Shown in pieces: positions 40,001-48,832 of a stretch of 64,000 nucleotides of DNA (position 1 is its first letter; every line of letters begins with the position of its first letter). The translations under genes were made by a program, and so were the position numbers. Source of the stretch: Okapia johnstoni (Eukaryota; Chordata; Mammalia; Artiodactyla; Giraffidae); the NCBI GenBank assembly GCA_024291935.2, contig CM044306.1:18671001-18735000 (forward strand), read 5' to 3'. Under the pieces are notes generated by a model. The model did not search any database. It saw only the letters and a list, made by a program, of their open reading frames with translations, and was not told the DNA's origin.

Positions 40001-43000
40001 TTTCTGCTACAACTACTCAACTCTGCCATTGTGGCACAAAGGTAGCCAGAGACAAAACATGATGGACGAGCATGACTGTGTTCTAATAAAACTTTAAATA
40101 TGTGGCCAGGGTGAGTCAGCAGCAAGGTGGTGAACCAAGATTTTTGGGACATATGGCAAATGAGTTTTACCGGTAGGATTCAGAAATAAGAACCTGAAAC
40201 AGAGAACGTGGTGACCTAACTACCAATCATCTGTAGGCCTCCGTGGCGAAAGTTCGCAAGGAAAGTTCCCTTCCTAGCAAGGGAAAGCTTTACATTTTGA
40301 AGAAAACTAAAAAGTCAGCAATATAGTAAGAAATTGCTATGGCAGGAGATGAAGGCTTAAACCTCACAGGAATCTCAATTCACAGATTTATATCCTGATC
40401 ATTTGAAACATCTCTAATTAGCTAAAGAGGAAAGATTCAGGAAGCAACCTAGAAAAGTTACCAGTCCTTGTCAGAACTAAAAGTTGACCATCCTTTGTCA
40501 GAAGAATGAGTAGATCAACATTTGCTAGAACAATGTAGTACTGGTCAGGCTTTGTCTGAAGAACTCTGAGCTTTGAGCAGCCTCAGCCAGAAGAACAATG
40601 TAGCATAAGAGTCTCCTGCTATTTCAAAGAAAAATATTAATAAAAAGAAAACATCATACCAAAAAACACAGAAGAGGGGCTTCCCTGGTACAATGGATAT
40701 GAATCTGCCTGCCAATGCACAGGACACAGGTTCCATCCCTCGTCTGGAAGATCCCACATGCCACGGGGCAACTAAGCCTCTGTGCCACAACTACCGTTTC
40801 CATATGCCTCGAGCCTGTGCACTGCAACAAGAAGCCACTGCAATGAGAAGCCTGTGCAACCAACAGTAGCCCCCTGCAAACAGAGACAGCCCCCATGAAG
40901 CAACAAAACCCTAGTGCAACCAAAAAATAATACTTTAAAAAATAATTTTTAAAAAAGCACAGGAAGAATGTGAACAAGTACAAGCTAACTGCTATTAAGG
41001 AACAAGAATTAGGAGGAAACAAGAGAGAAGCAGCTCTAAGGCTTTACTAAAAAGGCCAGTATCATCTTTTTTTTTGGCTGCACCATGCAGCTTATAGGAT
41101 CTTAGTTCTCTAACCAGATAACCTGTGCCCTCCACGGTGAAAGCTCAGAGTCCTAACCACTGGACCACTCAGGAATTTCCACCAGTACTTTCTGGTGGAA
41201 AGGATTAAGATATCTGTTGGCTATTGAGTTTGGGTATGTACTATTCCTCCTAACACTGAACTAAATTTGTCAACAGAAACTGGATTGCTAAGCTATACTG
41301 AACATAAAATGTTCAAACACTGTTTTTGTAAAAGGAAATTATCTGTATCTCAATCCTCTATGATTCCTTTTCTTCCTTTCACTTTTTATTTTTGTCCAAG
41401 CTGCAGGGCATGTGGGATCTTAGTTCCCCAACCAGGGACTGAACGTGTGCCCCCTCCTTCAGTAGAAGTGTGGAGGCTTAACCACTGGACCTTCAGAAAG
41501 TCTCTTTCTTTTTTTAACTGAGGTATGGTTGATTTATAATACTATATGCTTTCAGGTATATAACCTAGCAATTCATAATTTTTAAAGATCACATTCTATT
41601 TATAGTTATGATAAAATATGATACGGCTAAATTCTCCATTCCTTGTAGCTTATTTAATATATAATAGTTTGCACATCTAAATCCTCTACCCCTTTCTTGT
41701 CCTTCTCCCTACTGGTAACCATTAGTTTGTTTTCTGTATTGGTGAGTTTGTTTCTTTTTTGTTATATTCGCATTTTACTTTTTAGATTCCACATATATGA
41801 TAACATACAGTATTTGTCTTTCTCTTCCTGATCTATTTCACCAAGCTACATCCATATTGTTGTAAATGGCAAAACTTCATTCTTTTTTGTGGCTGACTAG
41901 TATTCCTGGACTTCCTTGGTGGCTCAGTGATATCTACCTGCCAATGCAGGAGATGTTCGTTCGATCCCTGGGTCAGGAAGATCCCTTGGAGGAAATGGCA
42001 ACCCACTCCAGTATTCTTGCCTGGGAAATCTAATGGACAGAGGAGCCTGAAAGGTTACAATCCATGGGGTTGCAAGAGAGTCAGACATGACTTAGTAACT
42101 AAACAACAACTAACTGTGTGGGTGTGTGTACACATCTTGATCCATTCGTCTGTTGATGGACACTCAGGTTGCTTCCATATCTAGACTACCATAAATAATG
42201 CTGCTGTGAACATTGGGTGCATACGTCTTTTCAAATTAGTATCTTCATTTCCTTTGGATATATACTCAGGAGTAAAATTGCTGGGTCATACAGTAGTTGT
42301 ATTTTTAGTTTCTTGAGGAACATCCAAACTGTTTTTCACAGTGGCCACATCAAATTTACATACCCACCAATAGTGTATAAGTGTTCTCTTTTCTCCACAG
42401 CCCTGCCATCATTCGTTATTTGTGACCTTCCTGATGATAGCCATTCTGACAGGCGTGAGTTGATCTGTTTCTTATTTATTTACCTCTGAAGGAAGGCTGG
42501 CCTGGAGAACTGAAAGAACCTTTTAGTTGAGTGACAGGTATAATACTTTTACCATTTAAATTCAGATGAAATACAATGTTCAGAAAAAATTTTAAATTAT
42601 ATATATATATATATATATATATTTTAGAAAAGGCAGAGGAACCAGAGATCAAATTGCTAACATCCACTGGATCATCAAAAAAGCAAGCAGGTTCCATAAA
42701 AACATCTACTTCTACTTTACTGACTACACCAAACCTTTGACTGTGTGGATCACAACAAACTGTGGAAAATTCTTAAAGAAATGGGAATAGCAGACCACTT
42801 GACCTGCCTCCTGAGAAATCTTTATGCAGGTCAAGAAGCAACAGTTAGAACTGGATATGGAACAACAGAGAAATTGGGAAAGGAGTATGTCAAGGCTGTA
42901 CACTGTCACCCTGCTTATTTAACTTATATGCAGAGTATATCATGCAAAATGCTGGGCTGAATGAAGCACAAGCTGGAATCACGATTGCCGGGAAAAAGAT

Positions 43001-46000
43001 CAATAACCTCAGATATACAGATGACACCACCCTTATGGCAGAAAGCAAAGACCTAAAGAGCCTCTTGATGAAAGTGAAAGAGCAGAGTGAAAAAGCTGGC
43101 TTAAAACTCAACATTCAGAAAGCTAAGATCGTGGAATCCAGTTCCATCACTTCATGGCAAACAGATGGGGAAACAATGGAAACAGTCAGAGACTATTTTT
43201 TTGGGCTCCAAAAACACTGCAGATGGTGACTGCAGTCATGAAATTAAGACGCTTGGTTCTTGGAAGAAAAGCTATCACCAACCTAGATAACATGTTAAAA
43301 AGCAGAGACATTACTTTGCTGACAAAGGTCCAACTAGTCAATGGTTTTTCCAGTAGTCATGTATAGATTTGAGAGTTGGACCATAAAGAAAGCTGAGCAC
43401 CGAAGAATTGATGCTTTTGAACTGTGGTGTTGGAGGAGACTCTTGAAGAGTCCCTTGGACTGCAAGGAGATCCAACCAGTCCATCCTAAAGGAAATCAGT
43501 CCAGAATATTCATTGGAAGGACTGATGCTGAAGCTGAAACTTCAATACTTTGGCCACCTGATGCAAAGAACTGACTCACTGGAAAAGACCCCGACGCTGG
43601 GAAAGATTGAAGGCAGGAGGAGAAGAGGACGACAGAGGATGAGATGGTTGGATGGCATCACCGACTCGATGGACATGAGTTTGAGTAAGCTCCAGGAGTT
43701 GGTGATGGACAGGGAAGCCTGGAGTGCTGCAGTCCACGGGGTCACAAAGCGTTGGACACGACTGAGCGACTGAACTGACGTGCACGCACGCACGCGCGCG
43801 CACACACATACACACACACACAGCCAGCTTACCAGGTATAGTTTGTCAACTCCTATTCTAGGCCAGAAACCAAGAAGCTTTTTCTAAAATACTTGGTTGA
43901 GTCTGTGAAAAAAATTGCTCAAGAAACAACTATAATGAAACTGTGTCAAAATATAAATGTGGGATTTTAAGTATTATATAGTAATTATGTAAAAGCTATG
44001 CATATAAAAGAAGTCTTGCTTCCTAGGGCAAGACAGGTTTATATAAACTCAGCTGCTGCTGCTGCTGCTGCTGCTAAGTCGCTTCAGTCGTGTCCGACTC
44101 TGTGCAACCCCATAGACGGCAGCCCACCAGGCTCCCCCGTCCCTGGGATTCTCCAGGCAAGAACACTGGAGTGGGTTGCCATTTCCTTCTCCAATGCATG
44201 AAAGTGAAAAGTGAAAGTGAAGTTGCTCAGTTGTGTCCGACTCTTAGTGACCCCATGGACTGCAGCCTACCAGGCTCCTCTGTCCATAGGATTTTCCAGG
44301 CAAAAGTACTGGAGTGGGGTGCCATTGCCTTCTAGACTCCTGATATCCAAGATTTCTGACTGAATGGGTAAAATAGTGAATGTGGGAAAGGTACAGGGAT
44401 TCTGAAGTTTTAAAGACTTTTTTAGTGAAACTACTGTCGCTTCTGAGAATTGGGAAACCGAAAAGCTGGACGAGTTGAAGAAGAGTAAAGGGGTGTTAGG
44501 GAACATCATGTGAGAACAGCTTAAAAGCAAAGAGCAAACAAAAAGATCGCATGAAAACTGGGGCAGAGAGAAATTACAAAGCATGAGAAATTCTTAACAC
44601 AGATGGATATTTCAACTATGAGAAACCAGGAGAGGACATGGATATCTAAAACCAAGAAACTGGCTGGGAAATAAAGATTTCTCAGTAAAAAAACAAGAAA
44701 AAATTGGCTAAATTTTTTAAACAAGTGGCACCCAGAACAGCAGTTTTGACCAAAAACTGGAAAGGGTAAATCCAGCTCCTGATTTAAAAAAAAATCTTGC
44801 CTTTCCCTTCTTTCCCTAGACCACAAGTGATTATGGAAAATGACTTAATCTGGATTAGAAGTTCAAAAAGGATAGTCAATGAAAGGTCAGCTTAGCACAC
44901 CTTAATAAAGTGACCTTGAGGAATGCTCTAATTCATCACTTACAGACAAGAGGATATTTGTAACTGCATGGTTACACCTTAAATTCTTCCACATTATAGT
45001 GTAATATTCTACAGGGAACAAAGTGAAGGAAGGAGATGAAAAGTGTGAGCCAGAAAGCATCAATCCAGAGTTTTTTGAATTCTGCAATGCCAGGATGGTG
45101 GCTTCAAGATCAGCAATGAGAGGTCATGATAATCAGAAAGAATCTTTACATTAGGATGTACCTTTTGCTGTGTGGTATGCCAAACTCAACCCAGTCTCCC
45201 TAAAACTGGGTTTTGCTGTGTTTACAGTCATTAGTTTCTCCCCGTGGCTAATGGAATTCAGGCTCAAGTTTTAGTCCATAAATATTTTTTAAATTATTTG
45301 AAAATAAGATGAAAATAATCATTACCTTAAGTGCTTCTTCATATTCTCCTAAAAGGACAAAAATACATACTGTGATTTTTTTTTTTAACCACCCCAAAAG
45401 ATTCAATTAAGCACAGTAAGTTCTTACTATTAAAAATTCTTAGCTTACAATTGTTATACACTAACAGCTACTGTCTTTTAGCTGACAAACTCCCTTCTCA
45501 TGCTGTCATAAATAGAAGCTACTTGCAGATTAGTTCTCCCCCTTAAATCCTTCTCTTTGCTACCGGAGGCTTCCAATTACAAAAACTCAATCCAGTTCCC
45601 TTATACTAGCCTTACACAAAGCTCAGGACTCAAGGAAGTTCAAGGATCATGTTAATACTATCATTTCAGCTAGTTAAAAATATAACATTGTTCCTATGGA
45701 AAATACACCCATGTTCTGAACAACCACCTTATTTATACATGGACATTAACATATACACCAAGTCAAGGGAAAAAGCAATACCAGGATAACAAGTTAAATG
45801 TGTTGAACTGGTAAGTGTATTTTCAAAAGATTAGCATCTTAAATATATGAGAACCTCTCACTAAAGAGGTGCTTTGGGGCCAATCAAGGTACCAACCTAC
45901 ACACAAAAACTGTTAAAAAAAATAAAGATTTTCCATGAATCTAATGCCCATGGGTAAATGAGTGCATTTATCCCAAATTCTGCGTTAATACTGCAACAAG

Positions 46001-48343
46001 ATTTGAGTGTAAATGGAAAGACCAATGCCCATGACCAGATTAATATTTTTATTTATTTATTTATTTTTTAGATATTTTTTGATGTGGACCATTTTTTAAA
46101 GTCTTTATTGAATCTGTTACAAGATTGCATGTGGGGTTTAACTCCCTGCCAGGGATCGAACCCTCACCCTCTGCATTGGAAGGCGAAGTCTTAACCACTG
46201 GACCGCCAGGGAAGTCCCCAGATTAATATTTTTAAATAAAGCTCAACAGGTTTTTTTAGGGACTCACCTTGACTGTTGATGGATACCTGTAAGGAAAAAA
46301 AGCAACAGTGAATTATAAACCTCTCATCAACTGAGCAATTCAGCATATCCAGCCTCACAGGACAGATGCAAAATCTCAGGTTAGGGGTTCCACTTTTCCA
46401 GTACCTGAACTAACTGTGAATAATTAAGTAATTCCACTGCTTAACTATTACATCTACCTTTATTTCAGGTACACTGAGAAGTAGCATGGTATAATGGCTA
46501 GGAGCAGTATGTATATCAGAGGGTATGAGCAGTACCCTACTCTACTACTTCCAAGCTTTTGCTCCTTTGGGCAAGGTTACTGAAACTCTCTGTACCTCAG
46601 TTTCCTCATGAGTAAAACAGAGATGATGATAATAGTGTATACATATAGTACTGTTCTTAGTGTGACATGTTATAACCACTCAATGAGGGTTTGCCATCAT
46701 TTTTTATTATTATAAATGAAATAGCAGCTTGTGATATAGTTGAACATAACATCACTATGTAGTTCTAGAAGTTATCTCTCAGATTTTCTTCTTTGACGCT
46801 GCTTTCCTATTCCTCAACTCCATTTCATTTGCCACAAGTTGGCTTAGAACGTGCAATTATCAAATACATCTAAACTCCTACACAAATGACATAAACAGTA
46901 TTCTGATATTTTTGAACACCGTATCCCTCTTGAGAAACAAGATCCTTATTCTGGATACTTGGTCATGGGTACTGTAATATACTTTACCTCTTCATTTTCC
47001 TCATCCAAGTATTTTATTTGAATAGTGTTCAGATCAAATGAAACTTTTACCTGCAAATAAAATGTGCACACTATATGATCAAGTTATCAAAAAGGCAGAT
47101 TGCAACAGAACCCTAGAAATCATTATATAAAGGATGGACAGGGATTGCCCTGGTGGTCCAGTGGCTAAGATTCCACGCTCCTAATGTAGGGGACCTGGGT
47201 TCAACCCCTGGTCAGGAACTAGATCCCACATGCCGCAACTAAGAGTACATACAGGACCGTTAACACTGATTACTCCCAAAGAGGTTGAGGGAAGTGGAGG
47301 AATATTAATCTTTTCATTATGTATGTTTGGATTGTTTCATTTCTTGTAACAGGCACATATTATACTTTAATAATTTAAAATTTACTATAAAGAAAAAAGG
47401 CAAGCTGTCAGCTCATTTAACTAATAGGAAAAGAAAGATAGCTGTTTTTGATTTTCAGATCATTTGACAAACAAGATCCAACTTTCTGGATAACCATCTG
47501 TCCAGGCAGTATAAAGAAATATAAAGAAATCTTTCCTGGAAGACAGAGGACTAGAGCAGATCATCTTTTGAGGTCTCTCTACCATGTCTTACCGTAACAC
47601 ATAACCTGGTAAAAGTAGGTTTTTAACCAAAGAGTTTCATTAGACAAACACAGTTACACAGGAAGTAAAACATTCACTATCGCAAATCAAACAAAAACAG
47701 AACAAAGGGCAAATCTAGAGGAGGAAAGGCACTACCAATAACAACAAAAAGAACAGAATGAGGTGTTGAGTGAACATCTGTGGCAGTTTTCCTGCTCAAC
47801 TTTGAGACACTCATTCTCTTGACTTACCAATAAAAGCAACTGATCAGATCTTGAGAAACACAAATTGTATCTTTGGTGGTTCAAAACCCACAGTAAGCTA
47901 TCTGCTCTCAATCAAGAGAACGTTAACCTGAGGCCTGGTTAGGGTGGGGCCCACACCAATTCATTCCTTAGGCTGAATGAATTTCCAAGGAAAGAATTTC
48001 TAAGTACTATTTCACTTAAAAAAATAATTTTACCTTTCCTTTCTTAACTCTTCAAGACGAATTTGTTTCCTCTACCAGGTACATTTATATCACCGAACCC
48101 TTGACAAAAATTATTTTCCAAAAGGCCCAGAAATGGTAAATAAGACAGTCTTTACAGCTAAGAAGCACGGCTACAAATAACTACTTTGGGGAAAAATATC
48201 CTTGCTTAAAGGATGGAGAAACAAAACAAAATAACACTCACCATAGCTTCCACGTCAGCCCAAGTTGTATTTTCTGGGTCAGAAACTAGAAAGCTTTGAG
48301 TTTCATTTTTAAAAGTCACATTTAGTGTAACCTGTGGTTCCAT
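24214..48343 (-). CDS. NBR1: NBR1, selective autophagy cargo receptor
   Basis: Twenty coding exons join in phase to 960 aa (human 966): 48343-48242, 47050-46988, 46286-46268, 45349-45327, 38756-38562, 38248-38171, 37687-37473, 36984-36817, 36392-36183, 35350-35191, 35097-34807, 34023-33877, 33391-33316, 32819-32709, 32447-32283, 30752-30335, 29604-29510, 28876-28819, 28084-27970 and 24387-24214. The domain order is PB1 (1-85), ZZ zinc finger (about 212-260), coiled-coil region (about 285-340), FW domain (about 370-485), acidic stretch and LC3-interacting motif (about 690-735), amphipathic membrane helix (about 872-895) and UBA (about 908-950). NBR1 binds ubiquitinated cargo, p62 and LC3/GABARAP to deliver aggregates and peroxisomes to autophagosomes. 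The start ATG opens the PB1 domain and lies 9 nt into its exon. No frameshift or premature stop was seen. Confidence 0.97.
24965..25230 (-). repeat. BOV-A2 dimeric SINE
   Basis: Antisense. Two related monomers in tandem, each with the 'ttccaggcaag(a/g)(a/g)tactggagtgg' type block, joined by a GAAAGTGAAAAGTGAAAGTG linker, and with a short GCT run at the left end. A 19-nt A-run follows at about 25245. Confidence 0.9.
25300..25795 (+). repeat. BovB LINE fragment
   Basis: Sense fragment of the reverse-transcriptase C-terminal part: 'aaaactcaacattcagaaaa', 'agaattgatgcttttgaac', 'atccaaccagtccatcctaa'. Broken by frameshifts. Confidence 0.9.
26864..26899 (+). repeat. 36-bp exact repeat, copy 1
   Basis: Begins CATGTAAAATGAGTGTGTGA and ends CCTATCAGT. 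Identical to 28201-28236. Lies in the last NBR1 intron in L2-like surroundings. Confidence 0.9.
27362..27846 (+). repeat. Ruminant L1 3' end
   Basis: The order 'ggaattactcagacataaaa', 'aagtaagtcagaaagaggaa', 'agctcaacctggtgtaacaa' and the terminal 'aagcaattatcctccaatta' is the L1 ORF2 end and 3' UTR. 5'-truncated. Confidence 0.85.
28201..28236 (+). repeat. 36-bp exact repeat, copy 2
   Basis: Same 36 bases and same orientation as 26864-26899, here directly after an A-run (ten As ending in ATCA). It lies in the neighbouring NBR1 intron, 117 bp from the exon ending at 28084. Confidence 0.9.
28993..29320 (-). repeat. Artiodactyl SINE fragment and MIR-like remnant
   Basis: 28993-29110 is an antisense SINE fragment ending with the reversed head 'gctgccaaggaagtcc'. 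About 29160-29320 resembles an antisense MIR. Confidence 0.6.
30335..30752 (-). CDS. NBR1: NBR1 exon with acidic stretch and LIR motif
   Basis: A 418-nt exon. It encodes a Glu-rich run ([10 protein letters not shown]) and then [11 protein letters not shown], whose Y723-x-x-I726 core is the family's main LC3/GABARAP-interacting region. It ends with the donor CCCAG|GTACCA. The plus-strand frame at 30317-30610 is an antisense shadow. Confidence 0.95.
31035..31308 (-). repeat. Two adjacent Bov-tA SINE parts
   Basis: Antisense. One copy ends with the reversed head at about 31190 and a second begins immediately ('catactggagtgggcagcct') and ends at 31308 with 'gagctatcagggaagcccc'. They share the 'ctttaccaactgag'-type block. 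Confidence 0.85.
31994..32068 (-). other. Candidate 75-nt cassette exon of NBR1
   Basis: On the minus strand a polypyrimidine tract and CCCAG precede 75 open nt, followed by the donor TCTT|GTAAGTGG. Both flanking NBR1 introns are phase 1, and this block enters and leaves in phase 1, adding 25 codons between the 32283 and 30752 exons without a stop. The human protein as I recall it joins those exons directly (Q-M-x-F-A), so I did not include it in the CDS. Confidence 0.4.
34326..34612 (+). repeat. Artiodactyl tRNA-Glu SINE
   Basis: Sense, near full length: 'acttccctagtggtccactg' head and TAAATAAATAGAAC-type tail. In an NBR1 intron. Confidence 0.85.
34807..35350 (-). CDS. NBR1: NBR1 exons encoding the FW (four-tryptophan) domain
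   Basis: Exons 35350-35191 and 35097-34807. Conserved tryptophans are W396, W406, W416, W459 and W473. The fold is an immunoglobulin-like module specific to NBR1-type receptors and binds partners such as MAP1B. A 93-nt intron interrupts it and is open in frame (see findings). Confidence 0.95.
35476..35805 (+). repeat. Two sense SINE fragments
   Basis: 35476-35592 (head 'attcccttacagtccagtgg') with an ACAACAA-rich tail to about 35670, then 35690-35805 (head 'attccctggcaatctagtgg'). Confidence 0.75.
36606..36727 (-). repeat. Artiodactyl SINE fragment
   Basis: Antisense: T-rich start 'tttttttggctgtgccacac', reversed head 'accacaagggaagtccc'. It lies about 90 bp from the exon at 36817. Confidence 0.8.
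36817..37687 (-). CDS. NBR1: NBR1 exons encoding the ZZ zinc finger
   Basis: Exons 37687-37473 and 36984-36817. Zinc ligands are visible as C217, C220, C231, C234, C240, C243 and the histidines H250/H254 (CSSC, CSLC, CEDC, then PYAHDSNH). The exon junction falls inside the finger, between AG and C of Ser232. Confidence 0.95.
39230..39380 (-). repeat. L1 fragment
   Basis: Old antisense L1-type block: 'gtgtaattgagataacatta', 'gtggacaacataatgatttg', 'gaaatgatcaccacc'. An adjacent stretch (39000-39080) resembles another old repeat also seen at 49060-49120. Confidence 0.55.
39760..40115. repeat. hAT-type DNA transposon remnant interrupted by L1
   Basis: 'ggtcagggatcagcaaaatt' (39763) and the resuming 'tcaaagggtcacataataaa' (from about 39956) through 'gtgttctaataaaactttaa' are two parts of one non-autonomous DNA transposon. 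An antisense L1 fragment occupies about 39787-39950. Confidence 0.55.
40676..40945 (+). repeat. Artiodactyl tRNA-Glu SINE
   Basis: Sense: 'ggggcttccctggtacaatg' head, A-rich tail near 40940. Confidence 0.85.
41067..41506 (-). repeat. Two antisense SINE fragments
   Basis: 41067-41180 (T-run, 'ggctgcaccatgcagcttat') and 41395-41506 ('ctgcagggcatgtgggatct'). About 210 bp of unique-looking sequence lie between. Confidence 0.75.
41512..42470 (-). repeat. L1 LINE fragment interrupted by a Bov-tA
   Basis: Antisense L1 3' region: 'gaggtatggttgatttataa', 'gtaaccattagtttgtttt', then 'ctgttgatggacactcaggt' and 'ggataccac'-type downstream blocks to 42470. A sense Bov-tA at about 41906-42112 splits it, so the L1 is the older insertion. 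Confidence 0.8.
41906..42112 (+). repeat. Bov-tA SINE inside L1
   Basis: Sense: 'ggacttccttggtggctcag' head to 'gagtcagacatgacttagta'. Its insertion point is within the L1 sequence 'ctgactagtattcc'. Confidence 0.85.
42597..42622. repeat. TA dinucleotide repeat
   Basis: A perfect alternating TA run next to the BovB 5' truncation point. Confidence 0.85.
42610..43778 (+). repeat. BovB (RTE) LINE, 5'-truncated, longest copy here
   Basis: About 1.17 kb of BovB with most of the late reverse-transcriptase coding region and the 3' end. The catalytic motif lies in [12 protein letters not shown] (from about 43009), where the family usually has an ADD-type motif. The frame is broken into several short pieces, so it is dead. 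It lies in the large NBR1 intron, antisense to the gene. Confidence 0.92.
43779..43826. repeat. CA/CG simple repeat at BovB 3' end
   Basis: GCACGCACGCACGCGCGCGC followed by CACACA repeats directly abuts the BovB end; BovB copies commonly end in short simple repeats. Confidence 0.8.
44050..44335 (-). repeat. BOV-A2 dimeric SINE with GCT repeat
   Basis: Antisense dimer, same design as 24965-25230, with seven tandem GCT (AGC on the sense strand) units at 44051-44074. Confidence 0.9.
45327..48343 (-). CDS. NBR1: NBR1 exons encoding the PB1 domain
   Basis: Four small exons (102, 63, 19 and 23 nt) plus the start of the 195-nt exon at 38756 encode residues 1-85. The OPCA-type acidic loop KYLDEENEE is intact; in the family it contacts the basic face of p62 PB1. 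The 19-nt microexon 46286-46268 encodes VSINSQ plus one base. Confidence 0.95.
46045..46219 (-). repeat. Artiodactyl SINE
   Basis: Antisense: ATTTATTTATTTATTTTTTA tail, reversed head 'accgccagggaagtcccc' at 46219. It ends about 50 bp from the 19-nt NBR1 microexon. Confidence 0.85.
46480..46710 (+). repeat. MIR-like remnant
   Basis: The blocks 'agtagcatggtataatggct' and 'ctctgtacctcagtttcctc' are MIR-like. Confidence 0.5.
47141..47235 (+). repeat. Artiodactyl SINE 5' fragment
   Basis: Sense head 'gattgccctggtggtccagt' to 'agatcccacatgccgcaact', with the body deleted. Confidence 0.8.
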
Positions 48344-48689
48344 GTTGTGGGGCTAGAGAAGACAGGATGGGTGAGGGAGAGAACACACATTAGACAGGGT
48401 TCTGTAAACTGCATAAACATTCAGTCAGCTAGTATCTGTGAGGACCTAATATGGGCTAGGCTAGGAGGACACAGCAGTGGATGAGAAGATAATGTCCCTG
48501 CTCTTCTGCTATTTACAGTCTAGTAGGTGGTTTAAAACAAATCTCACTGCCATATGTTTGCAAAGAGAATGCACATTTTGGTCACATTCATAGAAATCAT
48601 CTAACATTTGTAAAATCCTTTGGATTTTATGAACTTTATGATGACTGCTTAATTAAACAGATACCTGCTGTTACATATCTACTAGAAGG

Positions 48690-48832
48690 ATACCGGAGAA
48701 GGCAATGGCACCCCACTCCAGTACTCTTGCTTGGAAAATCCCATGGACAGAGGAGTCTGGTAGGCTGCAGTCTATGGGGTCACTCAGAGTTGGACACGAC
48801 TGAAGCAACTTAGCAGCAGCAGCAGGATACCA
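48690..48832 (+). repeat. BOV-A2 3' monomer
   Basis: Sense, beginning 'ggagaaggcaatggcacccc' and ending in four AGC units. It lies in the first NBR1 intron, about 340 bp from the start-codon exon. Confidence 0.85.
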
